Shown piece after piece: positions 13,177-25,350 of a DNA stretch of 64,000 nucleotides (positions are counted from its first letter, which is position 1; every line of letters begins with the position of its first letter). The notes beneath the pieces are model-generated. The model did not search any database. It had not been told where the DNA came from and saw only the letters and a program-made list of their open reading frames with translations. The stretch covers positions 1,116,001 to 1,180,000 of the forward strand of contig BLAL01000297.1 in the NCBI GenBank assembly GCA_015698045.1, written 5' to 3'. Origin of the DNA: Rhizophagus clarus. Taxonomy: Eukaryota > Glomeromycota > Glomeromycetes > Glomerales > Glomeraceae. A program made the translations under genes and the position numbers.

Positions 13177-14356
13177 TCGTTTCTAAATTTTAAGGAGACC
13201 TCAAGTTAACTTTTATTAGTAAAAATGGCATTAAATTTACTTTACTTACCATATTTGCTGTAATAAAAATAGCTGATGGTAATTTTTTTTCTCCGAAGAG
13301 TTCAAATAAATTTTTAACAATTTACGCGTAATAATAAGGATCTAATCGGCATCATATTTTAGGAGATGGCACATTTAATCAGTAATTTTTTTTAATTGCA
13401 GGGGAATTTTGTTCGCCGATCATTATATTTTATTAGTAACACATATGAATTTTATATTTGTGACAGTTTTGTTAATCAGAAATCATATTGTGTAACCATA
13501 AAGTTGGCCCCCCCACACCCCTCGATTTTACAATCCTATTAGAACCATTTGTTTTCTAAGCTTTGAGAAGCCGGTGAACTGGCTGATGTGGATCCTACGC
13601 CTATGCTTAGGAAACTCTCTTTTCTCTCTTGTTGGACTATTTCTTCTTCTAATTGGTCCTCTTACACGCTTATCTGGGGTTGTCTACTCACAATGTTTAT
13701 TGATTTATTTGTTGATTTATCTATCCCCAGACAATCTGCCATGAAGGTCGCTGCCACGATTCACAACAACTTCATCCAGAAGCTTAGAAAACATATCTGA
13801 AATCTGCGTACTTATGACAAAAGTAAATGGGAAGATGTGATGAACATTACTCTTAAATTGAAAACTTCTCCTCGGCCTTCTAATTTGCCTGCCACTTCAT
13901 ATGTGCCTTTCTCTTCGTTACCTCCTCTGACCCATCTCGTGACTCCACGTGACTCTGAAGTTGAATGGATAAAGAACTCGATGACTCAAGGTTTGCCATG
14001 GTTTAAACATCTGTCAGGTTTTATGGGTCGTCTAACAGTGCTACTTAATAACAGCTTTTGCAGGATGAGATGTCGATTTTTATAGTGGGCGTGTTATCCG
14101 TTATTATGTTAGCATAGTTGCTTCTACTTTGGTTGGAATATATCAAGGGGGAAGATCTAGGGAAATTTAGTGTAATGCGATTTATTCTTTTTAGGATAGA
14201 TTTATTACTATATTTTTACTTAGGAGACTATATAGCTTTGTTTTTAGTTAGTTTTATTTTATTTTGTTTCTTTTTATAATTTGTAAATTGTATCAGTTTA
14301 ATAATAATTAATAAAGATAAGGGCTACTATGCCGCGTTCACCTTGAATTTAAATTC

Positions 14357-15688
14357 TAACGCCAATCCCAAACTCTTTCTGCTGATCCCTCTGTCCATTT
14401 TTTAGGAACACTTTTATCGTTTTTACTTCTATTTCTTGAGTTTTTGCCTAGCTAAGCTTGTTTCAGGGCTTAGTTAAGGCCTCTACTAACGTTATGGAAC
14501 CTCCTACGTCTGAAGACCTTGACTCTCTAGTGGCTTTGATTAGCCGTAACTGCACTAAAGCCAACAAGTTGTAAAACGACCTTAAAAAATGCCGCAAGCT
14601 GCTCTCGAAGCTTGTTATTGACCTTTCGATAGTTTCTGAGCCTGCGTCATACGCTCAACTCGTTACTAATGTTGCCACTCTTTCTCGTATGATTTTGGAT
14701 GGCTCTTTTTCTCTTGCCGATTTTCGTCGACAAATTACTACAGATGAACTGCGTCTGTCAACGTGGACACGTGACCCAGATTTATTGAGTAATCTACACG
14801 AGGTAGCTCCTGCAGATTCTGTGATGATCGAACCAATCGTCAAGCTCCTTCCTAGGCTTAAGGTTTTTCCGCCGAAAAAACACTGGAAACACCGCAGAAA
14901 AAATTTCCATTTACGATAACTTATCATCTCCATCTCCTTTTTCTTTGTTTCATTCTACTACACAACAAAGAAATTTCTAACCTTCATCCTACGCGTTTGT
15001 ACACGCTTCTTGGTCACGATCCGAATTAGATTATTCTTTTTCATATACGTATTCTTGCCTTCTACTATTTTTAATTTCTATTATTAGAATTTCTTTTTCT
15101 TTTCCTCTTTCTTTTTATAGATTTTTCTTTTATAGATTTTTTTTTTCTTTTCTTTTTCTTTTTGTTCGTGTGCCTTTATCTTTATATCATGAACCTCTTC
15201 TCTTGGCCTTTCAAATTGTCTGACTACATTGTTTGTGTGCCCTTCACCTTTTCATTTTCTCTAACCTCTGCGTGATCTCACATGACCTCGTACCTTATTG
15301 GTTTACTAACTCAACGACCCATAGGTTGCTTCAGTTTAATCTTGTGTGTAGTTTGATGGGTCGTCTAACGGTGCTACTTAATAACAGCTTTGGCAGGTTG
15401 GGATGTCGATTTTTATAGTGGGCGTGTTAACCGTTATTATGTTAGCATAGTTGCTTCTACTTTGGTTGGAATATATCAAGGGGAAAGATCTAGGGAAATT
15501 TAGTGTAATATGATTATTCTTTTTAGATTAATTTTTATTACTTTATTTTTACTTAGGAGACTATATAGCTTTGTTTTTAGTTAGTTTTATTTCTTCTGTT
15601 TCTTTTTATATGTAAATAATTGTATTGAATTAATAATAATTAATAAAGATAAAGGCTTCTATGCCGCGTTTGCCTTGAATTTAAATTC
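14357..15688 (+). mobile_element. Short composite element using LINE family 1 ends
   Basis: 1332-bp unit between two GAATTTAAATTC palindromes (14345-14356 and 15677-15688). Its 5' end contains TGATCCCTCTGTCC and a T-rich AG motif, nearly the same as the heads of copies B and C. Its last 340 bases (from about 15350) match the LINE 3' terminal coding/UTR/tail sequence. The middle (about 14430-15340) matches none of the LINE copies and holds a different small ORF. It looks like a non-autonomous passenger mobilised by the LINE machinery through the shared 3' tail. A recombinant or a template-switch chimera is the alternative. Confidence 0.75.
14494..14919 (+). pseudogene. Small unrecognised ORF carried by the composite element
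   Basis: A 141-codon frame beginning ATGGAACCTCC at 14494 and ending TAA at 14917-14919, broken by one in-frame TAA at 14572-14574. The N-terminal part is acidic and helical (EPPTSEDLDSLVALISR); after the stop comes a Lys/Leu-rich stretch, then a Leu/Asp-rich region and a strongly basic C-terminus (KKHWKHRRKNFHLR). No RT, endonuclease or zinc motif is visible and I do not recognise a family. The basic tail would suit nucleic-acid binding. It is unlike either LINE ORF, so it was probably acquired by the composite element. Codon and GC usage resemble the LINE rather than the AT-rich surroundings. Confidence 0.5.
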
Positions 15689-15714
15689 TTTCTTAAAGAA
15701 ATTATAGATATTAG

Positions 15715-15882
15715 TCATATGAACCTATTGGCAACAGAGTTCCAAAAATCATAGTGGCTTCTACCATTAATATTGTGGTAGGCGCAGTTTCTGTTTCGGC
15801 GTATGTTAATAAGTTCATCTATCATAGCCCAGTTCCAATGGACATTATAGTGGGAACGACGTGAACGTGTATGGTGAGGCAT
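15715..15882 (-). CDS. Small Myb/SANT-like DNA-binding protein, copy 1
   Basis: 55 codons from ATG at 15880-15882. After a short basic leader (HHTRSRRSHYNVH) the protein reads as one helix-turn-helix unit of the Myb/SANT-like type: a Trp (HWNW), a helix (AMIDELINIRRNRNCAY), a basic turn, then YDFWNSVANRFI, where the FW...A..F pattern matches the last recognition helix seen in Myb-like domains of transposon-associated proteins. The frame also extends upstream without an ATG, so the true gene may start in another exon. A copy with about 80% identity lies at 53924-54091. The family call is by pattern; it could be a fragment of a larger transposase accessory gene. Confidence 0.5.
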   Translation of the reverse strand: MPHHTRSRRSHYNVHWNWAMIDELINIRRNRNCAYHNINGRSHYDFWNSVANRFI

Positions 15883-16436
15883 TATTAGTTTAGATTTGAT
15901 TTTTATAATTTGATTTTGGGATGAGTAAAAATTTGAAAAAAAGTCGTAAAATGTCACTTTAAATAAAATTTGAACAATATCTCTTTGGTTTGATTTTATT
16001 TCTCATTTCAATTAAAATTTAATTTATTACACTTTTTATCATTAAACATATTAATTAAATCTCATGTGGATATGGATTATCTAAATATAAATATCATGAT
16101 TAAATCAAAAAATAAAAAAAATCTTAGTTTGATTTCAGTTTCATTTCAATTAAAAATAATTGAAAATCATATATATGTTTAATTGTTTTAAATATAAATA
16201 TCAATATATCATATTTAAAAATAAAACAATTTATTATTAGCACATTCTATTGAATTTTAAATATTTTGCATACATTTCTTAAAAAAATTAATTTTTTTTA
16301 ATCAATTTAATTAAAAATAATTATATTCTGATTAAATATTTTGCGTACATTTCTTAAAAAAATCATAAAAAAAATCTTGTACATCGTACATGCAATTACT
16401 AAATATCATCCCCTTGTGATAAATAAAAAATTACGC

Positions 16437-16495
16437 AACACAAATTCAACACAAATTCAACACAAATTCAACACAAATTCAACATAAATTTAACA
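16437..16495. repeat. Tandem AACACAAATTC repeat
   Basis: Four to five copies of an 11-bp unit, the last ones degenerate. The equivalent place in the right arm (about 53420-53455) has a shorter and different run, so the number of copies changed after duplication. Confidence 0.85.
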
Positions 16496-16711
16496 AATTT
16501 AACGAAATTTGGTCAAAATTAATAATTTTTTACCAGAATTATCAACACAAATTGAATACAAATTTCAGTCACGATTTATTTATGTCACACCCGCATTGTT
16601 AATAATTAAATAAATAAATCTGCATTTTATTTATGATATGCAAAACGTGACCATAAATTCTTTTAAGGATATAATTTTATTAAAATAAATCAAAACTCCT
16701 ATATCAAGTGA

Positions 16712-18850
16712 CTAAAAAATATATTTATTTACGAAATATTCATTTTATTTATCAAATCGGGGTACTATGTGAACGACACCATGTATAGACTCTATAGCTA
16801 TAAAGTTATATAATTCTATCAATTTTAAGTGAAGACATCCATATAAATATGGGTTCCTTTTAGATTTAAAATCATACTATTGAATTAATGCGAGATTTAG
16901 CGATGGGTCTGTTAATACTTCTGCTAACAATAAGGCCTATAAATAATAAATATTTATTAATACTTTTATAATAAATTATTACATAAATTGGAAAAATACC
17001 TGTCCATAACAAAGTCCTTTGTCTGATATATAATCATTTGATAGCTATATCGCTAAACCATACTTTATTATGATACCTGTTTGTGGCATGCATTATGGCA
17101 CCATTTTCCAGTGTTACTGATCCGTATATATTTATTCAGGTTTCACCAATAATTGTGAAACCATCAAGTAAATCTAGATATGAATCCAGACAGCTTATAA
17201 ATCTAGCAAAACCAGTCTGCATTTTATTGTCTACGGAATCTTTTTTTTCATTAAAAAATGTATTTGCATCTTGTAAAGAGAATTCAAAGAGTCTTGCAGA
17301 AAATTTACAAGTGCGAGGTGTTTTTGCCGGATTCACTGAATGTTAAGACATTTTAATAGATATTGCTTGATGTTTTATCTATTAATTTAATTTCCATTTT
17401 AAGTTATATAATAAATATATACAATAAATAAATTTTCAAATACTTACAGTTCGTAAAAGCTGAGGTTCGACATCTTTTTTATTGCTAATTCGGTAGGGTA
17501 TTTTAACAAAATATTTGTGAAGACTTTCGTAAGTTTCTGTAGTATAGCCATTTATTGCGCCATAAGATCGTATTGAGTCAATAATATGATAAACCCATAA
17601 ATGCAATTTAGGTAACTTCAAATTGGAAGGAGAAACAAATTTAAAAGCCTTGACAAACATCCGAACCCATCTATGTATTGCATCCTAAAATTTAAATGTT
17701 AATTTAATTTATTTAATTTAAATTTTCAATTTTACTAAAATTTTAATACATATATTAAATTTCTCCAAGTCACTTTCACTAAATTCTTCATATCTACTTA
17801 AAATATACATTTCATTCCAATATTCGTACAATTTTGTAAGATCATCATTATTTACAAAATTATCTACTTCATTATTATTTTCATCATATAAATTATCAAT
17901 AACAAATATCATGACTTTCATCAAACTTCGATATTCACTAGCAGTTAATCTTGCAATTGACTGCAATCCATTGGAAAAAATTTTAATGCCGGGAAAACAT
18001 GGAATTGCTGCTAGACGGTGATCTATTTCTTCAACTAATTTATTATCATTAACATGTTGCAATTTTAAGATATCACACGTGAAGATAATTTGATAACGAA
18101 ATAATCTTAAATCTAAATGATGCATTCTGTCAGGAACAGTAGCCAAGTAGATATTTATATTCCTTGATAATATAAATATTTATAATTAATATATATATAT
18201 GTTATTATAATTATTTCTACTTTTGCATACTTATGGTAAATCCCAAAAAAAAATTATGTACAGATTCTATGTAAACAGATCTTTGTGTATCATTTTCAAA
18301 ATGTTTACGCATTTCATCATAAGTTCTTAGTATTACATCGTTAACCGATAAGTCTATATTTGCAAGATTTTCCCTTTTAACTAAACAGGAGTAACATGGA
18401 AGGTTTGAATTGGAGGATTTATAAACTAAATAAAAACTTGCAGCCTCTGGCCAATCTGCAATAATAGTTGAAACTCTAGGATAAAACCAGGTATTTTCAT
18501 TATTTATAAAAAGGTCTATACCATCTTTTAATAAAATAATTGGTTCTAGTAAATGACGTAAAGATTTATGAAAGGTATCACGAACCAGATCTTTATTTGC
18601 AGCTTCTAAAATTGCTAAATATCCCAAAAGTTGCTTTACATCCTGTTTATTACGACGCCATATTGGGATATTACCTAATGTAATATATATTGGATGCAAT
18701 TGACTTTTTCCTAATGTATCTGTAGTTGTTGCATCTGAATATAAAATAATTGATAATAATTTGGAACCAGTAGGTAAGGATTCTTGCGTAATTTTCCACC
18801 ATTTGCCAGTGTTTTGTTCAATAAAATAATATAAATAAATTAAAATAAAT
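16712..18850 (-). pseudogene. Plavaka-type (CACTA/EnSpm-like) transposase, 5'-truncated and decayed
   Basis: Transposase of the fungal Plavaka group, recognised from its conserved blocks: LHPIYITLGNIPIWRRNKQD, FINNENTWFYPRVSTIIADWPEA, a PCYSCLV Cys pair and an RTYDEMRKHFEND block in the first piece (18217-18850); then YLATVPDRMHHLDLRLF (about 18100-18160), LPKLHLWVYHIIDSIRSYGAINGYTTETYESLHK (17436-17692), PAKTPRTCKFSARLFEF and IYGSVTLENGAIMHAT (about 17080-17336), and a C-terminal piece ending PYLYGCLHL...VHIVPRFDK (16712-16925). The pieces are joined by plausible short GT-AG introns. Breaks: a TGA near 17133, a frame change near 17050, TAG/TAA stops near 16880 and 16755. The N-terminal part is absent; the LINE poly(A) at 18855 abuts the surviving 5' edge. 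No CACTA ends were found. Confidence 0.8.
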
Positions 18851-19724
18851 ATTATTTTTTTTTTTTTTTTTTTTTTTTTTTGGTGATGAAATCGTATATA
18901 CATTTATTAGGTTAGATAGGATTACATAGCAATCTCTTCTATTCTATATCTAATACTCCCAGCCTAAGCCAGTCCAAACATTTACCCTTCCATAGTCAAA
19001 ATTAAAATAATTAACACCATCAACTACATTAAAATTAAAAATAAAAAATAAAAATTAAAAATAAAATAATCAGCTCAAATAATGGTCTCATTTAAAAAAC
19101 ATTTAATCAGTGGGAGAGGTCAAAAGAAAGGTAACTAAGGATCCAGTACTAATGTCTTGATCCAACCATTAATAGCCTTTCAAACTAATGGGATAGCTTG
19201 TTGTTTTCATTTTGAGCGAGAGCAATGATCGAGGGGTGGTGGAGTAGGTACATCCATGAAGATATCGTCATAGATTTCAATGTCCCTTGATTCACGGGAG
19301 GGTCGAGTTGATGGGTTGTCAGCCGTAGTCAGTCTAACGATGCCTCTATTTGTAGACGATGTAGTAGGAAAAAATTGCGATGATTGAGTAGTGGAATTAG
19401 AGATCCCATAACGATTGTCTGCCATATCTTCAGAATATTGATCATTCGGGTCACTTTTAAGTTTAGATCATTTCATGGATGTCAAGATGCCCCTCGATTT
19501 CTCCCAATTGGCATTGTTATCATAACGCGGTATTCAAATCAAGCGTTTAAATGCTAGAATAGTTTGGATTAAAAGATTAGCTAATATGACTTGAGCCAAG
19601 GCCTCAGTCATATGGAAGGAGCGTTTAATGTGGTTTGTTCATGTCAAGTCAGTTTTCAGGCTTAAGGCTGATAGCTTATATCGGTGAAATTTGATCGAGG
19701 TCACTGAGGGTCCCATGATATTAA

Positions 19725-22700
19725 TCAAACAATCGCAAATAATTCAATCATCTGGAGGTTTATCTTCAAGTGACTTTTTTGTGATTTGATAAAATTCCTG
19801 TCTGATCGTGTGATAAAGCGTATCTCATTAAGAGTGGTAACTATGACAAGATAATAAATAGGACCACATTTCTTCTTCAATAGAACAGCCCATACATTAG
19901 TAATCATTATATAAATTGGGGTTTCGTTGCTGTAAGGTTGTGTCTATCGGGAGATCTTGATGGAACAGCTTTATGCAGAAGCAAAGAAGCGAATTGATAT
20001 GCGTGCTGAAGCAGCGGAAGTCCTTAAACTGTGTTAAGATAATCCATGTTATCTTCCAATCGACCGACCCTGAATTATTGTGACAAAAATCCTTTTGGGC
20101 GATAAAAGAGACCATTCTGAAGCTTCATATATAAAAAGTAAACTTGTAATAAATTTCCTTAAATTATTTTCTATAGGAATGCTATCAAACCTAGGGAAAA
20201 ATCTCAAATCATGATTAATAAAGTCTATACTATTATTAAAACAATTCTGACTACTTAAACCTATATTAGCAGCTATGTCTGCTTGATCATTTCCATAAAT
20301 ACCAGTATGTCCCTTTACTTTATGCCAATGAATATTCAAAGCTTTTTCGTTCAAGATCATACAAATCTTAATCAATAAAAGATTATTGGGTTGCTTTAGT
20401 CATAAATTAGTCCTCTGTAACTTCCAATTGTCGATAGCATCAAGTGCGCATTGGCTGTCCGTGTATAGATTGATGTTAGCCATCATAGGCGCGATTAAAA
20501 GAGCCAAAAAGATGGCTACCAGTTCAGCACGGGTAGATGATAGCCAATCTTTAAGTCTTGATGAAATTGTAATGGGTTGACTGTCAGCCCTATCTACAAA
20601 TACACCTGCTCCCATAGTTAACAATGAAACATCGGCAGCGTAATGTGAGATAGTGTTTTGATATGTTCTAACTGCATGGATCCATCTGTGTATATATCCA
20701 AAATCCTTTCAGTTGAGTGGTCGGCTAAAAGATCTTGATGGGCATCCAATAGGTTGTCACGCAAATTCACGTCATCGATCCACCTGTGAATCCATCTAGA
20801 TCCGTCATAATCATCTGAAAAACTATGTAAGATGTGACATCGCCCATTCTCTGCACTTAGTAGTGTCTCACTCAACTCTGTGTCCATGGGAGTTATGTTG
20901 ATATTGGCATCATTATCGTTTGTCGTCATGCTATCTGCAGCAAAATTTAGAATTTGAGCCCATTCAGAGTTAATTAAATACTGTCCATTAGAGGTAGATG
21001 CTGGCGGAAGTATTCTTATTCTTTCTCTAGGAAAGGATTTGACAGCACTATCTCTTCTTTGTGAAAATGACACTATTAGCTTATTGCTCTCATTTGTGTA
21101 TCCTATTATTTGCCCCACTATGATGACCGCTTGATCTATGTTCAGGTGGTACATCAAACGATAGTAGGATTTCTTGATCTTGCCGATTACAACGGGGCTG
21201 AGTGGGTCTGCAGAAAAGCATAAAACTAACGCTTTCTTATGATGCCCGTCTAATGGTAAATGAGGTAAATAATTATATAAAGTAGTTCGTAACGGGAAGT
21301 TAGGCTTCGTATCAAGTGAAGAATAAGAACGGTTAGTCACGAGCTGAGAGAGGAATTTGAACCAGTTGGCAACCCTTCCTTTAGACGAAAGACCTGCCAA
21401 ATGACGGTACAATTGCCAACTGATGAGTGAGTTCGCTGACAATAAAAGTTGATCAATAAAAAATATTGGAATATTGATCGATTGCCAGAAAGATTTAAAT
21501 TCTCTAAAGTGGCGGTGTATCCAGAATAATTCAACTATAGGGGTGGAATCCCCACTAACTGCCCAGTCCTGGGAGTCGATAGGATCTTGTGTTAATGATA
21601 TACGCATCTGTCTTCCTAAAAGTAAAACATGAAGGCTTAAATTATTGTTGCATTTTTCTATATTCATCATCAGTGTGTCAAGTCTGTAGGTGAAAATGCT
21701 GGTAGGTAGCGCCATTTGCAGCTGAGCAGTTTTCAGTCTTATAATTGTCGTCATTGACGCAATTGACTGGCTGTTAATAATCTTCGCTAAATTAGTAAAC
21801 TGTGAAGTGCAAAGTATGTTCCACACGTTGTTTAGTCCAATAATGCAATCATGATATAAGGCCAAAGTTGGGAATAATCTAGCCAGGCCACATTTCTGTT
21901 TGACCAAGCGTAAAACTGGGTTGAAAAGATGTTCCCAAATTTTTTCAGATAGAGTGGTTAATTGATCCACATAAATGACCCTAGGGATGAGAACTCTGTT
22001 GACTAGGTAAACCACGTAAGCTACTGATATACGCTTTGTTGTCAATGGTGCTAAGAATTCTGCGATCATGCTCCTTAGCCGCTTGATTAAAAGTTTTCGA
22101 CTGTTGTTCGCTGTGAAGTAGCAACCTAAATATCTGATCTCCATTGTAGATGGGATGATAAGAGTGCGCTCTGATCCAATGGAAATGTGTAGTTTTTCTT
22201 TGGATACGTCTAGATTGATGGCCAGAAATTCAGATTTTTTTCTATTAATGAGGATGTCATTAATCTGATAAAATTCGTCTGCTAGATCAATTGAGTCTTG
22301 CAGATCATAGAGGTTGTGGTCTATAAAGATGGTATCATCCATAAAAGCCATTACGGGAATCCAGATCTTATTAGTAATCCAATGTTGTCAAGATATGTCT
22401 GTGGGCTATTTGATCTGCAATTCGTATCCTCGGTGACTGTTACTATCAAGTGCCACTAAAAGTGGGTCATAAAATATCTGCCACAGTAATAGAGACAAAG
22501 CGTTACCCTGATCGATACCATCATCTGCGTGCGTGTAGTCCGTTAGAGTAAAGTCTGTAATTACTCGCATCAATCTTTTATTGAACAAATCGATGATTCA
22601 GTCTATCACATTATTGGGAATATCGATTCGTTCGAGGGCTTTGCGTAGGCTGGCCAGTGGCATGGAGTCGTACGCCTTCTTTAAATCTTACATAGTGACG

Positions 22701-25076
22701 TAAATAGCGCGACCAGACGTTTTAACATTTTCTAATATGTTAGACAATACTTTCAAGGGAACGGTGGTATCTTCACCCTTAAGCCCACAAAAGTTAAGTC
22801 CTCGAAGGATATTGTGTTGTTTCAAAATGTTATTTAAACGGTTGTTCAACAATTTGGTGGCACATTTTCTTATGTTATCCAAGCTATCGGTCGTATGTTA
22901 TTAAGATCGCAATTGAAACCTTCAGGTTTGGGAATCGGGCAAATGGTGGAAAGGCGCCATTGACTGGGCACGATTCCTATTTGTACTGATAAATTAATAA
23001 AGTTAATTATAGTATTATGAGCAATGTCGGGTAGATGTTTTATAATCGAGTAACTAATTCCAGAAGGCCCTGATGTTGACGAAGTATTCATCTCTTTTAA
23101 TGTAGACATCCACTCATCAAGCTGAACGGGACTGTTTAGTACCTCCATTTGTCTATTCCAGGTATTAGCAGGTTTGTAAATGTTTTGCCATTTCTGATCT
23201 AACGAATCCCATGTTGTGTTGCGTGCACGAACAATGTGTTCCAACTTTTCTTTTGTTAAAGTTTTAATGTTAGCTGGATGTAGTTCCATGTAACATGATC
23301 CATTGGCGAGTTCGACTTTAATACGATTGATGATAATTCTACGTGATGTTTTATTTTGTATTTTGCTTAACCATTCACTCTGATTAGATTGAGTGATTTC
23401 AAAAAGACGTTCAACTCTTTCACTGATGATCTTTAAGTTATGTGACCTCCTAATTTTATGGTCAATGTAGGTTCTGACTTTGACAATGGAATGCAAAACC
23501 TGGGTCCAACTTTGTGATAGAATGTCTTGAGTTGGAATGATTAATGATGTGTGGTTATCAATAAACTGCCTGTATTCCAGTGTGAAATAATCCACGTTAT
23601 ACTTGTTGAGCCGCTTGTGCCAAACGTCTCCATAGTCCTTAATATATTACGCCAACTCGTGGTGATTCAAATTTGATACCTTATGAATTAACACCCTTAG
23701 TTTAGCGGTATGTTTGCGCGCTTTTGAGTCAGGAGAAATGTTGTCTAGTTTGATTTTGGAAGAGTTTGATAAGCGTTTTCTTGAAGGAATGCAATATTCC
23801 ACCAAATATCAGATGCCATGAATTATGTCATCCCAAAGATTATCTATGGTGGATTGTAATTTCTCCCTGACATTTGGCTGAAAGTCGTTGTCCTGTGATC
23901 TTGAGTCAGCTGCCAAGAATGACGATCACGCTTCGTCTATGATCCGTTCAAAATTATTAGTTTCAAATACTGATTGCGTACAGTGTTGGAAATTAATCCA
24001 CGTTTCATTTGTGATTTTGTCCTTCTTGATAATCATCTGTGAATAATACTGATCCTCTAGCTGTGTATACAGATTGATATGTGTACGCCTATGATTAATA
24101 GATAGGAAATCGCCTAAATAAAGCTCTGTAAGTACTAAATTATGATCACTATATGTGATATCAGTGATATCCACTGATTCATATTTTCTGCATATCACAT
24201 CTTGAATATCGGAGACCCAAATATAATCAATTCTTGATAAAGTGCTCCCATTGGTATGCCTGTATGTGTATTGGCGGTCAGTAGAGGATATGTTTCGTAA
24301 GGAATTGCTAAATCTGAGTCCAATAAGTTCAGAAAAGAAAGTAGAGTTGTTTGAATTATTTGAGTCATTAGCATGAGATGAGACAGAGAATCTGTCCATG
24401 ACAGGATCTAACGTTTTATTAAAATCACCAGTAACAAGGTGTAAGATTTGCTGGTTCAGATTTTTTTGATTATAAATGTCATTTTTAATCAAAGTACTAA
24501 CTTCTGATAGGATAGATTGTTTGTTTTATGGTGCTGCATATACAGCCCATATCCATATTTCTCGTTTGGAGAATAATAATTTAACTCTAGTGATGAATGG
24601 GGATATTTTGTTTACTTCATAGAGATGGTGGAACCATTTTTGGCTAATAATGATAGCTGTGCCTGATCCTTTGATTTTGTCTGCTTGTTTATTGCCAAAT
24701 ATAATATGGAAATTGTGATCATCTATGTTACGGGCTAATGCTTCTCCTTTAAATGGTCTAAGTTTGTTTCAGTTAAAGTGAGGATGTCAATGTTGTTTGA
24801 TTTCATATATGATAAGAGAGAATCTAATTTGTAAAAAGTTTCTTCAGTGCTACATCCGTTAATATTATGCGTTGCTATATTGAGTGATAAAAAGAAATTT
24901 TTCGATATTTCAGCTGCGTTTGTGTAAAGCTCTGCTTGCAGTTCAAATTCTATACAGTTACGGGCTAAAAAAATTTCGATGTCTTGATTGAATTGTGGAT
25001 TGATCGCGTTGTCTATTTGTATGTTGTTAGGAGTATTAGTTGTATAGTGCGGAGGAATATTTAGGAATCCTAACAA
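19725..25076 (-). pseudogene. LINE family 2 ORF2 (APE-RT-RNase H), many frameshifts and stops
   Basis: Endonuclease blocks: LNIATHNINGC and DILTLTETNL (24735-25076), then VTGDFNKTLDPVMDRF, SRIDYIWVSD and YSDHNLVLTEL (23926-24492). RT blocks: SSTSGPSGISYSIIKHLP and PIPKPEGFNCDLNNIRPI (22870-23595), LRGLNFCGLKG (22688-22882), DDGIDQGNALSLLLWQ (22406-22588) and AFMDDTIFIDHN at the start of the 577-codon segment 20618-22351. RNase H: DIYTDGSMQ near 20660, then STRAELVAIFLAL, LYTDSQCALDAI (20400-20624) and WHKVKGHTGIYGNDQADIAA (20049-20375). A Cys-poor C-terminal tail runs to about 19725. At least seven breaks separate these pieces, so the copy is dead. Confidence 0.85.
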
Positions 25077-25140
25077 ACCCCCCTCCGTGGTCGCTAATCC
25101 AGTTATTTCAGAGAATGGATAGAAACTCGTAAGCTTGTGT

Positions 25141-25350
25141 TTAACATAAACTCATGAGCTCTTCCATAATCCCATCAACCTGAGAAGTGGAGGAGGCCAT
25201 GTGAGAATTGGAGGCTGAAAGTGTTGAAAAATTGTCTTCAGAGCGTTGTGAGCCCATTTTGGCAGGTTTGCCTAATGGTGTCCTGTTCGCTTGTGTGCCT
25301 GGGGTATGATGAGTTGGCACCGCTTTTTCCTTATCCTCTTTCGGTTTCAA
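25141..25350 (-). pseudogene. LINE family 2, ORF1-like C-terminus (fragment)
   Basis: 69 codons of Ser/Thr/Lys-rich, probably disordered sequence (KPKEDKEKAVPTHHTPG...) just upstream of the endonuclease of LINE family 2 on the same strand. Position and composition suggest the end of ORF1 or of a linker; no fold is recognisable. The element is 5'-truncated close to this point. Confidence 0.35.

Larger units (their letters stand above)
11340..13524 (-). mobile_element. Nested TIR DNA transposon, 2.2 kb, in LINE copy B
   Basis: Comparison with copies A and C shows these 2185 bases are an insertion. The ends are inverted repeats of about 24 bp: the left begins CTAGGGGTGTGGGGGGGG and then acaactt; the right, read inward on the other strand, begins CGAGGGGTGTGGGGGGG and then ccaactt. 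The 7-bp ATTTTAC flanks both sides (11333-11339 and 13525-13531), giving a target-site duplication of 7 bp, or 8 bp with one mismatch. A second inverted pair, caaaactgtca / tgacagttttg, lies just inside the ends. TIRs starting (C/T)AGGGGTGTG and a duplication near 8 bp recall hAT elements, but no hAT transposase is recognisable in the minus-strand ORFs, so it may be non-autonomous. Confidence 0.85.
6261..14085 (+). pseudogene. LINE ORF2 (APE endonuclease-RT-RNase H), broken and interrupted
   Basis: ORF2 of copy B; its ATG lies just beyond the ORF1 stop. Domains in order: APE-type endonuclease (6390-7150: SSFNINGL, CGDFNMHL, SRIDYVW, SDHNPVI), which nicks the target; linker/thumb; reverse transcriptase (about 8050-9100: PNGKAPDPS, IPKPHEWRC, SQDISKAFDS, GIDQGEVISPLLW, FMDD at 8811-8822); RNase H (10440-10900: YYTDGS, TRAEAAAIYAAL, YTDSQ, GHDGNYWN); and the C-terminal cysteine cluster (CRSCC...HLILC, 11260-11310). 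Breaks: stops at about 6298, a frame change near 6760-6790, and stops at 7637, 9965, 10781 and 13798 (TGG in copies A and C). The DNA transposon at 11340-13524 splits the C-terminus. The 761-aa RT segment (7682-9967) is intact. Confidence 0.88.
3989..14356 (+). mobile_element. LINE family 1, copy B (full length, with nested insertion)
   Basis: Full-length element lying between two GAATTTAAATTC palindromes (3977-3988 and 14345-14356). It has a 5' UTR of about 100 nt, ORF1 (4088-6210), ORF2 (from 6261) and a 3' UTR plus tail (14086-14356). It is split at 11340-13524 by a DNA transposon; without that insertion it is about 8.18 kb, matching copy C (8.16 kb). Its 5' head carries 22 extra bases before the sequence TGATCACTCTGTCC that starts copy C, a kind of 5' junction variation often seen after target-primed reverse transcription. 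Confidence 0.9.
15689..16556. repeat. Left arm of a long inverted repeat
   Basis: The sequence from the end of the composite element to about 16556 recurs in inverted orientation at 53365-54117, with many substitutions and small indels. Both arms carry the same 55-aa Myb-like ORF and both abut a LINE family 1 3' end at exactly the same point. This arm is about 110 bp longer, mainly from expansion of an AACACAAATTC run (16437-16495). Confidence 0.85.

Noticed and set aside
19207-19425. 72-aa Ser/Thr-rich ORF after the family 2 RNase H
   Set aside because: It lies in the 3' part of a dead LINE, has no match to a LINE domain and no independent support; treated as UTR sequence.
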